Below, in pieces: positions 1 through 5,016 of a stretch of DNA of 5,016 nt. The notes under the pieces were generated by a model. That model worked only from the letters and a program-made list of their open reading frames with translations. It did no database searches and was not told the origin of the DNA. The stretch is taken from assembly GCA_032124015.1 (NCBI GenBank), contig JAQBEH010000095.1:1-5016 (forward strand), given 5' to 3'. This DNA is from DASRJG01 sp032124015 (lineage in GTDB: Bacteria; Acidobacteriota; Polarisedimenticolia; Polarisedimenticolales; DASRJG01). Each line of letters begins with the position of its first letter. Position 1 is the stretch's first letter. Made by a program: the position numbers and the translations under genes.

Positions 1-1
1 C

Positions 2-50
2 TGCGCATTCCGGCCAATCTGATCGCTCATTCCGGTCATTCCGATCACTT
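2..50. repeat. IS21 terminal repeat end, istB-distal (left in window)
   Basis: This end holds the terminal inverted repeat (2..35) and further copies of its core. The core ATTCCGG occurs at 7 and 29, and ATTCCG at 38. It is followed by GATC-containing segments, with GATC at 22..25 and 43..46. The first two copies are 22 bp apart and the third follows after only 9 bp, so the last unit looks shortened. In IS21 elements such internal copies are binding sites for the IstA transposase. This end has fewer and less regular copies than the opposite end. Confidence 0.8.
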
Positions 51-269
51 CATCGGAGCGGAGCGACGTTTTTTTGATCCTTGCCTATACCTCCGAGCTT
101 GACTGCATCGCGGATTGTAGCCGGTTCCCTTTCGGGGAGAGAGGTCGTCGGGCCTGTGGAGCCTGTGGGCGGCGCGTGAGCGCCGTCCAAGGACCGGTGG
201 GAAACGCGGAGCGTTTTCCACGGGACCGGCAGGATCCATGGGCCTCCAGTCGGAGCGAAGCGACGGTCG
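51..269. other. Non-coding tail of the IS between istB stop and left end
   Basis: About 220 bases downstream of istB carry no ORF with recognisable family features; the short frames here on both strands are arginine- and proline-rich and look like GC-rich noise. Visible structure: a hairpin at 197..221; a 9-bp tandem repeat (GCCTGTGGA at 152..160, GCCTGTGGG at 161..169); GGACCGG at 191..197 and again at 223..229, flanking the hairpin; and a 16-bp direct repeat matching at 15 positions (53..68 and 250..265). A run of seven T lies at 69..75 on the plus strand, but no stem precedes it, so I do not call it a terminator. Confidence 0.6.
197..221. other. Strong hairpin in IS tail downstream of istB
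   Basis: An 11-bp stem, GTGGGAAACGC (197..207) against GCGTTTTCCAC (211..221), closes on a three-base loop, with one G-T pair in plus-strand RNA. It lies 49 bases past the istB stop codon. Read on the minus strand it is not followed by a U tract, so it is not a textbook intrinsic terminator. It may still protect the 3' end of the istAB mRNA or pause polymerase. A structural role in DNA is also possible. Function is inference. Confidence 0.5.
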
Positions 270-1028
270 TCACGCCTTTGCCTTGCCGTCACGCCGCGCC
301 TTGGCTCTGACTTCGCGCATCGAGCTGCCCTTGAGTTCGATCCGGTGCGCGCCGTGGATAAGCCGATCGCAGATCGAATCGGCGATCGTCGGCTCGCCGA
401 GTGCGTCGTGCCACGCCTTCACGGGGAGTTGGCTGGTGATCAGGGTCGAGGTGCGCTCGTGGCGATCTTCGACGACTTCGAGGATATCCCGGCGTTCGGG
501 GTCTTTGAAGGGGGTCAAGAGCCAGTCGTCCAGGACCAAGAGGTCGGTTTTCGCCAGACGAGACAGCACGCGAGTGTAGGAGCCGTCGCCGCGAGCCACG
601 GCAAGATCGTGGACGAGGCGGGCGGTGCGGACGTAGGACGCCGAGAAGCCCGATCGGCACGCGCGCTCGGCGAAGGCGCAGGCGAGGTAGGACTTTCCTG
701 TCCCGGTCGGCCCGGTGATCAGGAGGTTGAGGCCCTCACCGATCCAGCCGCATTGCGCGAGGGACAGCACGACTTGGCGATCCAGGCCCCGTGGTGTCCG
801 GAAGTCGACATCCTCGATCGACGCGGTGTGGCGCAGCCGGGCCCGCTGGAGCCGCCGCGTGACTTTGCGTTCTTCGCGGTGGATCCACTCGGCATCGACG
901 AGCAAGCCGAGTCGATCCTCGAAGGTGAGCTTGGTGTGCTCGGCCGAGCCGAGTTGAGTCTCGAGCGCGTCGGCCATTGCGGACAGCTTCATCGCGTGCA
1001 TCTTGGTCAGGGTCGGTTGATTCAGCAT
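270..1028 (-). CDS. istB: IstB-like AAA+ ATPase, IS21 transposition helper
   Basis: This 252-residue protein has the usual IstB length. It is the ATP-dependent helper of IS21 transposition: the family assembles on DNA, selects target sites and stimulates the IstA transposase. An N-terminal helical region (about 1-75, including the basic stretch REERKVTRRLQRARLR) precedes the AAA+ core. Walker A is GPTGTGKS at 106-113, Walker B is LLVLDDW at 163-169, and a sensor-1-like TSQ lies at 198-200. The C-terminal DRLIHGAHRIELKGSSMR segment (221-238) is characteristic of IstB and supplies conserved arginines. The ATG at 1026..1028 overlaps the istA stop as TGATG and has AGGAGG four bases upstream (1033..1038), which points to translational coupling with istA. 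The frame is intact and all key residues are present. A host DnaC-type loader is the only realistic alternative, and the context excludes it. Confidence 0.96.
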   Translation of the reverse strand: MLNQPTLTKMHAMKLSAMADALETQLGSAEHTKLTFEDRLGLLVDAEWIHREERKVTRRLQRARLRHTASIEDVDFRTPRGLDRQVVLSLAQCGWIGEGLNLLITGPTGTGKSYLACAFAERACRSGFSASYVRTARLVHDLAVARGDGSYTRVLSRLAKTDLLVLDDWLLTPFKDPERRDILEVVEDRHERTSTLITSQLPVKAWHDALGEPTIADSICDRLIHGAHRIELKGSSMREVRAKARRDGKAKA

Positions 1029-2581
1029 CAGGCCTCCTCGCCGGCGTAGTAGCCGGCGCCGCGGACGTTGTCGTGGATTGGAAGGGAAGGAGTTGGCGGA
1101 GCGTCATCCTCGAACAGCCGGCGATCGGCACCGGACACGAGGATGTTTTTCACCGTCTTGTAGCGAGCCGAGCCCAGGCGTTCCGCCCTCGCGCACGCCG
1201 CTTCGAGCCGATCGGGACCGTAGGCTGTTCCAAGTCGCATCAGCCCGAGACACGCTCGGTATCCCTGTTCGGGATGAGGCAGACGTCGCATGATCTCCGC
1301 GACCACGCGTCCCGTCGCCGGTCCAGTCTTTTCGCCCCATCTGATCAGCCGCGAAGGTGACCACTCCGCGTGCGCCCGATGGGCCGCCGGCATGTGCGCG
1401 GGATTGGTCGCGGGATTTCCTCGCCCCATCAGCCGTGCGTGCGAGGCGACCCTCTGGCCGCGGAAGAAGACCTCGACCGTGGTCTGCGTGAAGCGAGCCT
1501 CGACTTTCTCGTGGAGAAGGTTGTGCGGCACGCTGTACAAGTTGTGATCGACGTCGACGTGGTAGTCGATGTTGACCCGGCAGGGCTTCCACTCACGCAT
1601 CTCGTACCGGTCGACCGGCAACGGCACGAGAGCGGGGCGGTCCAGTTGCTCGAAGAGCTCGCGCCGGCTCACGCCCAGCTTCTTCATCAGACGCCGGTTG
1701 ATCGCGTCCACACACTCCCGAATCGCCATGTTCAATTCGGCGAGACTGAAGAAGATCCGGTTCCGCAGCACGGCCAGGATCCACCGCTGGGCCAAAAGCA
1801 CTGCCGCTTCGACCTTGGGTTTGTCCTTCGGGTGTCCCGCCCGAGCCGGGATCACGACCGCGCCGTAGTGTGCCGCCAGGTCGGCGTAGGTCCGGTTCAC
1901 TTCCGGCTCGTACCGACAGGGCGTCGTGATCCCGCTCTTCAAGTTGTCCGGGACCCAGATCGCCGTCGATCCGCCGAAGGACTCCGCCATCCGAATGTGG
2001 GACCCCACCCACGACGGCAGGTTCTGCGCCTCGGTGGCTTCGGCAAAGATGTAGCTGCTCGCGCCGAGCGCGGCGACGAAGAGCTCGACGGGCCGCTCCT
2101 CACCGGTGTGCCGGTCCACGAGGTGAGGTCTCTTCCCGGAGTAATCGACGAAGGTCTTCTCGCCGGCGCGATGCACCTGCCGCATCGAAGGGTTGAGCTT
2201 TCGGGCCCACTGCCGGTACCGCTCGCAGAACTGGCTGTACCGGTACCCGTCCGGATGCGTTTCGATGTACTCATGCCAGAGCAGTTGCAACGTCACGCCG
2301 TCGCGCCGAAGCTCGCGGTGGACAGAGGCCCACTCCGGCATCTCACGGCCGGCGCTCGTTACGCTCGGTCGAGCGAAAACACGCGCCTCCAGCGCGGCGT
2401 CGTCCAGGTCGCCGGGGAGCGGCCAGCTCAGTCCCGCCGCCTCGACGCGCTGCACGTAGTCGGACACCGTCCCCAGACCCACGCCGCAGGCCCGGACAAT
2501 CGCCCGGTGGGACAGACCCACCTCAAATTTCAGCCGAAGAACTTCTCGCAACTGCCTCATCCGTAGCCTCTTGGCCGCCAT
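1028..2581 (-). CDS. istA: IstA-like DDE transposase of IS21 family
   Basis: This 517-residue transposase is the catalytic protein of the element; it binds the end repeats and performs cleavage and strand transfer. The N-terminus (about 8-50) is a helix-turn-helix with SHRAIVRACGVGLGTVSDYV, followed by a second DNA-binding region (about 80-130, PEWASVHRELRRDGVTLQLL). The RNase H-like rve core gives the likely triad D146 (FVDYSGK), D212 (VPDNLKSG) and E258 (KPKVEAAV), with IS21-like spacing. A C-terminal beta-rich region (about 325-385) contains VDHNLYSVPH, and the protein ends with the family signature HDNVRGAGYY. The start is well supported: AAGGAGG at 2590..2596 lies eight bases before the ATG at 2579..2581. 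The stop overlaps the istB start by one base. No frameshift or missing catalytic residue is seen. A promoter should lie between 2600 and 2760, but I found only a weak -10-like TGTTAT (minus strand, about 2611..2616) without a good -35. Confidence 0.96.
   Translation of the reverse strand: MAAKRLRMRQLREVLRLKFEVGLSHRAIVRACGVGLGTVSDYVQRVEAAGLSWPLPGDLDDAALEARVFARPSVTSAGREMPEWASVHRELRRDGVTLQLLWHEYIETHPDGYRYSQFCERYRQWARKLNPSMRQVHRAGEKTFVDYSGKRPHLVDRHTGEERPVELFVAALGASSYIFAEATEAQNLPSWVGSHIRMAESFGGSTAIWVPDNLKSGITTPCRYEPEVNRTYADLAAHYGAVVIPARAGHPKDKPKVEAAVLLAQRWILAVLRNRIFFSLAELNMAIRECVDAINRRLMKKLGVSRRELFEQLDRPALVPLPVDRYEMREWKPCRVNIDYHVDVDHNLYSVPHNLLHEKVEARFTQTTVEVFFRGQRVASHARLMGRGNPATNPAHMPAAHRAHAEWSPSRLIRWGEKTGPATGRVVAEIMRRLPHPEQGYRACLGLMRLGTAYGPDRLEAACARAERLGSARYKTVKNILVSGADRRLFEDDAPPTPSLPIHDNVRGAGYYAGEEA
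1033..1038 (-). promoter_or_regulatory. istB ribosome-binding site inside istA 3' end
   Basis: AGGAGG on the minus strand sits four bases upstream of the istB ATG, within the last codons of istA. Together with the TGATG stop-start overlap it allows ribosomes finishing istA to restart on istB. The spacing is shorter than the optimum, which may make istB translation depend on arrival of istA ribosomes. Confidence 0.75.
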
Positions 2582-2609
2582 CCGGGGGTCCTCCTTGGAA
2601 GACCCCTGG
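2582..2609 (-). promoter_or_regulatory. istA leader hairpin presenting the Shine-Dalgarno sequence
   Basis: On the minus strand, GGGGTC (2606..2601) pairs perfectly with GACCCC (2590..2585). Beyond one mismatch (2607 against 2584), CC (2609..2608) pairs with GG (2583..2582). The ten-base loop (2600..2591) contains nearly all of the AAGGAGG ribosome-binding site, whose last base is the first stem pair. The stem ends directly next to the istA ATG. This could either display or restrict the ribosome-binding site. The pairing is seen in the sequence; the regulatory effect is inferred. Confidence 0.55.
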
Positions 2610-2642
2610 GATAACAGGTCGCTACCGATGAAGCTGGGCGTT

Positions 2643-2760
2643 CCCGGTGATCACCTTGCCCGGAACAGGCGATCACCATGCCCGGAATGAGTGATCACCA
2701 TCCCGGAACGGGCGATCACCTTCGCCCGGAATGAGTGTTCAGCTTGGGCCGGAATCCGCA
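2643..2760. repeat. IS21 terminal repeat array, istA-proximal end
   Basis: Copies of a CCCGGAAY...GATCACC motif begin at 2643 (short form), 2659, 2681, 2702, 2725 and 2748 (terminal, GCCGGAATCCGCA). The spacings between the last five are 22, 21, 23 and 23 bp, close to two helical turns. The full copies alternate between two subtypes, GGAACRGGCGATCACC (2659, 2702) and GGAATGAGTG (2681, 2725). The innermost unit contains the perfect palindrome GGTGATCACC (2646..2655). The array lies between the istA leader and the element tip, where IS21 elements carry IstA-binding repeats. It probably also overlaps the istA promoter, so IstA binding could repress its own gene. Confidence 0.88.
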
Positions 2761-2989
2761 CCGAACGCGAAGGCGCGGTTGTCACGTCTTGCGGAAAGAA
2801 AATTTCGCTTGTGGCGACGGCGATCAGGCAGACCGTGGTGATGAACCGCGAGATGCCTTGGCTCACCGAAGTTTCTTTCTCGCCCAGCGGTAGGCGGTGC
2901 GTGCCAAAGGGTTCTATGTGGAGCACGAAAAGGGCAGGGATCTTCGGGATCCGATCGTTTTTCGGCCTTGTAGACGCCCGCCGGGCGCG
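2761..2989. other. Host intergenic DNA between IS end and CHAT gene
   Basis: These 229 bases lie outside the IS boundary and after the CHAT stop codon. Short open frames exist on both strands. One plus-strand frame (2691..3029) starts inside the IS repeats and ends inside the CHAT gene, so it cannot be an ancestral gene. None shows a recognisable motif or a good ribosome-binding site. Apart from the hairpin beside the CHAT stop codon, I see no RNA gene, clear terminator or promoter. The segment is probably the 3' flank of the CHAT gene, interrupted by the IS. Confidence 0.55.
2974..2988 (-). terminator. Possible weak terminator or 3'-end hairpin after CHAT gene
   Basis: One base after the CHAT TAA codon, the minus strand reads GCGCCCGGCGGGCGT. 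CGCCC pairs with GGGCG around a GGC loop, plus one outer G-U pair. The stem is very GC-rich but is not followed by a U tract (the next bases are CTACAAGG), so it does not meet the usual intrinsic terminator pattern. It may act in Rho-dependent or structure-assisted 3'-end formation, or be incidental. Confidence 0.25.
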
Positions 2990-5016
2990 TTATCGCCAAT
3001 CGCCCGCGGCGACGAATCCGGCCCAGTAGAACGGGTGTGTGCTGAGTTTCTTAGCTCGCCGGTCGTTTAGCAGCTTCAGGCTAGCCGCCCGAACTGACTC
3101 TGCTGTCCCGAGGTGTCTTGCAAGACGCGCCTCGTACAGCGCCTTCATCCACGACCGGGTGGCATCCGCGTCCACCGACCACAAGCTCATGATGAGCGTA
3201 TGCGCGCCCGCAATCTGAAATGCACGACGAAGACCAAAAACCCCTTCGCCGGGCCGCACGTCTCCCACTCCCGTCTCGCATGCCGAAAGCACCGCCCATT
3301 CGACTCCGGAAAGGTCGAGCGATGCGACCTCCTCGGCCGTCAGAATTCCATCGTCCTCGAACTCCCCGGCTGACGAGCGGTGATTGGCGCCGGCCAACGC
3401 GAGACCGGAGAGCACGAGAGGGTTCTCGCCGGCGATAGGAGGCGGAGCATCGGAAAGTCTTGCGGCCGGCGTCGAAGCCGGACCGTTGCTGCCCCGCGCC
3501 GAAGACAACGCGGACTCGCACGCCCCCCCGAGGAAGAAGCCGTGCGTCGCCAGGTGCAGCACGCGACGACCCGGGGCAAGATGTTTCAGAGCAGTCTCGC
3601 TGGCGGAAGATCCGCGTAAGTCGAGTGTCGCGACGTGGCTCGACGAGTCGCCCTGGTTGAACTTCTCCCACAGATGAATGATCTCGCGCGCCGAGGCTCC
3701 CATGGCGGGGAGCGAGCCAAACCGCAGCGAGGAGAACTCTTCGCAGGATGAGTGGGCGCCCAAATAGTTCGCGGTGGAGGCGACCTCGATCGGCGTCTCG
3801 TCCTTTGGCGGGCGCATGGACGTGTCGGGGGCGCTTTTTCGGAGCGAGGCAAACATCGACGTCGCGTCGTAGTTTGGGGCCCCGAGGACCAGGAATCCGT
3901 CGCCGCGTCGGGTCTCTCCGGACGGAACGAGGTCACGCTCGGCCGAGGCGTAGTGCAGGGTCGGCCCTCGCTCGATCAGGTACCCCCCGTCGTCGAGAGG
4001 TAGAGCGGCGAAGTTCACGAGGTTGAGCGCGCCGTCGGGGACCACGAACACGCGATCGACGCCCGCAAGCGTCGAAACAAGAGGATCCCAGACTCGGTGG
4101 CGCAAGGCTGTGCCCGTCTCACGGTAGGCCGCCTCCGACCGCCGGGAAGCCACGATCGCGCTCGGACCGGCGCTAGCGGCTTCCTTCCTCCATCCTGCGA
4201 TGAGAGCATCGATCTCCCCCGCGGTTCCGATGTTCACAACCTGCGGATCGCGCTCTCCCGCATGCAGCACGAAGGCGAGATAGCAAACAACGTCCCTTGT
4301 CGATTCAGGCTTCACGCCCACGCTCTTCGGGTCGGCCGTACCGGGGACCTTCGGCGTGAGATCGATCCTCGTGTATTCCGTGAAGGCGACGAGCGCGCTT
4401 TCCGGAGGCAAGCTCGCTGCGGTCTCGTCGATCCCGATTCGACTCCGCGACAACTCCAACGCAAAGCTCGCACGGGCTCCGGCTAGCTCGCCCTCGGCCC
4501 GTTCTTTCTCCCGACGCGCGTCATCGAGCAGCTTGCGGTAGACCTCGGGCTCCTGATCTCCCAGTCCGCGTATCGCGAGGTTGGCAAACCGAGCCCGTGC
4601 GGACGTGAGCACGGCGGCGAGGCGCGTGACATTCGGATCGGCCGAGCCACTGACCGCGCGGTGCCGCGTCGCCATCTCGTCCAGCACGACCGCCCGCGAG
4701 CGCACCAGCGCGTCGAGCGCGCGCCGGCGTGAGACGGGATCGAGACCTCGCCCTGCAAGCGTCAGCACCAGGTCGAGGCCAGAAGAATCGCGGACTGCGG
4801 CATACCGGAGTGCCTCCGGTTCCGAGAGGGCGCGGCCGGTCAATCGCAGGTGCTCGCGCGCAATTCGCTCCGCGTCGAACGCCTGATCGAGCGCCGCGGC
4901 GGTTTCGCCCTGCGTTGCCAAGAGCCGAGCGAATTCGCTCAATCCCCAGGCTAGGTCGGGGTGATTTGGTCCGAGCGCCTTCTTCTGGATCGCCAACGCG
5001 CGCTCGTACAACGGGC
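2990..5016 (-). CDS. TPR-CHAT caspase-like protein, N-terminus outside window
   Basis: This is the C-terminal 675 or so residues of a tetratricopeptide-CHAT protein; numbering here starts at the leucine codon at 5011..5009. That codon is TTG inside a TPR helix (LYERALAIQKKALGPNHPDLA, kinesin-light-chain type), so it is not the true start: the frame runs off the right edge and more TPR repeats are expected upstream. A second TPR covers about 21-55. A helical middle follows (about 60-200), with a charged, coiled-coil-like stretch near 157-190. The CHAT peptidase domain occupies about 290-673. Its likely catalytic dyad is H490 (VLHLATHGFF) and C578 (VLSACETGVG), both intact. Other family blocks are VFVVPDGALNLVNFAALPL (321-339), NPLVLSGLALAGAN (530-543), GEGVFGLRRAF (588-598) and the terminal FYWAGFVAAGDWR. 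CHAT proteins are caspase/separase-clan proteases that act with TPR sensors; the substrate here is unknown. No signal peptide can be judged because the start is missing. Confidence 0.93.
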   Translation of the reverse strand, partial: PLYERALAIQKKALGPNHPDLAWGLSEFARLLATQGETAAALDQAFDAERIAREHLRLTGRALSEPEALRYAAVRDSSGLDLVLTLAGRGLDPVSRRRALDALVRSRAVVLDEMATRHRAVSGSADPNVTRLAAVLTSARARFANLAIRGLGDQEPEVYRKLLDDARREKERAEGELAGARASFALELSRSRIGIDETAASLPPESALVAFTEYTRIDLTPKVPGTADPKSVGVKPESTRDVVCYLAFVLHAGERDPQVVNIGTAGEIDALIAGWRKEAASAGPSAIVASRRSEAAYRETGTALRHRVWDPLVSTLAGVDRVFVVPDGALNLVNFAALPLDDGGYLIERGPTLHYASAERDLVPSGETRRGDGFLVLGAPNYDATSMFASLRKSAPDTSMRPPKDETPIEVASTANYLGAHSSCEEFSSLRFGSLPAMGASAREIIHLWEKFNQGDSSSHVATLDLRGSSASETALKHLAPGRRVLHLATHGFFLGGACESALSSARGSNGPASTPAARLSDAPPPIAGENPLVLSGLALAGANHRSSAGEFEDDGILTAEEVASLDLSGVEWAVLSACETGVGDVRPGEGVFGLRRAFQIAGAHTLIMSLWSVDADATRSWMKALYEARLARHLGTAESVRAASLKLLNDRRAKKLSTHPFYWAGFVAAGDWR

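Larger units (their letters stand above)
2..2760 (-). mobile_element. Complete IS21-family insertion sequence (about 2.76 kb)
   Basis: The element has the IS21 layout: a long transposase gene (istA) followed by an overlapping ATPase gene (istB), with multiple repeated motifs just inside each end. The ends form an imperfect inverted repeat. Reading inward from 2, the left end starts TGCGCATTCCGGCC. Reading inward from 2760 on the minus strand, the right end starts TGCGGATTCCGGCC. The similarity runs over 34-35 bases (2..35 against 2726..2760) with about 30 matches and one gap. Bases 1 and 2761 do not continue the inverted repeat, which sets the boundaries at 2 and 2760. Both genes are full length without frameshifts, so the copy looks functional. 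IS21 elements normally make a short target duplication, but the left flank is outside the window. The boundaries were found by eye and could be off by one or two bases. Confidence 0.9.

Noticed and set aside
69..75. Run of seven T as part of an intrinsic terminator on the plus strand
   Set aside because: No stable stem precedes it (51..68 is a GGAGC-type direct repeat, not a palindrome), and no plus-strand gene would use it.
50..292. Small minus-strand ORFs downstream of istB as a possible IS passenger gene
   Set aside because: Several overlapping frames of similar length exist here, all arginine/proline-rich. None has a recognisable domain, and they overlap the end of istB and the end repeats.
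345..1049. Plus-strand ORF of 234 codons opposite istB
   Set aside because: It is antisense to an intact IstB with Walker motifs; it reads as the complement of that gene and shows no motif of its own.
1370..2566. Long plus-strand ORF of 398 codons opposite istA
   Set aside because: It lies antisense to the whole catalytic part of a clear transposase. Its composition (valine-, arginine-, histidine- and proline-rich) is that of a GC-rich antisense frame, and it has no family features.
2611..2616. TGTTAT on the minus strand as a firm istA -10 box
   Set aside because: Only four of six positions match TATAAT and no acceptable -35 lies 16-18 bp upstream. It is too weak to list as a promoter.
2643..2747. 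Regular 21-23 bp repeats as a CRISPR array or iteron origin
   Set aside because: There are no unique spacers of 30 bp or more between repeats and no cas or rep genes. The units match the IS terminal inverted repeat, so they are transposon end sites.
2691..3029. Plus-strand ORF of 112 codons across the IS right end and the CHAT 3' end
   Set aside because: It begins inside the IS end repeats and ends within the CHAT coding sequence, has no convincing ribosome-binding site or motif, and straddles an insertion boundary. It is most likely chance.
2990..5011. TTG at 5011 as the real start of the CHAT gene
   Set aside because: The codon falls within a TPR helix (LYERALAIQ), the frame stays open to the window edge, and the family normally has more TPR repeats upstream. 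The gene is treated as partial.

Overview
This is a GC-rich bacterial window. It holds one complete-looking insertion sequence of the IS21 family (about 2..2760, genes on the minus strand) and, to its right, the 3' part of a large minus-strand gene for a TPR-CHAT (caspase-like) protein that runs off the right edge. No taxonomic marker is present. The GC-rich, arginine- and alanine-rich coding, the long TPR-CHAT protein and the IS21 element would fit a soil or environmental bacterium (myxobacterial, planctomycete, acidobacterial or similar). That is inference only.

Layout. Positions 2..50 are the istB-distal end of the IS. Positions 51..269 are a non-coding tail with a strong hairpin and short direct repeats. 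Positions 270..1028 are istB (AAA+ ATPase helper) and 1028..2581 are istA (DDE transposase), overlapping by one base in a TGATG junction. Positions 2582..2642 are the istA leader, with a hairpin that displays the Shine-Dalgarno sequence. Positions 2643..2760 are the istA-proximal end, built of five to six copies of a 21-23 bp motif in an alternating A-B-A-B order. Positions 2761..2989 are host intergenic DNA with no convincing gene. Positions 2990..5016 are the C-terminal 675 or so codons of the TPR-CHAT protein.

How the parts work together. IstA binds the repeated motifs at both ends and carries out strand transfer, while IstB assembles on DNA, selects the target and activates IstA. Translational coupling should keep the two products in proportion. 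The element lies downstream of, and in the same direction as, the CHAT gene, so host transcription reading past the CHAT stop codon would enter the IS through its istA end. The left IS boundary coincides with the left edge of the window, so the other host flank and the target-site duplication cannot be seen.

Novelty. The proteins are recognisable family members. The less ordinary points are the nested alternating repeats with phased GATC sites, the hairpin presenting the istA ribosome-binding site, the asymmetry between the two ends, and a CHAT protease whose downstream neighbour may have been displaced by the insertion. I see no clear evidence for a wholly new system in these 5 kb.
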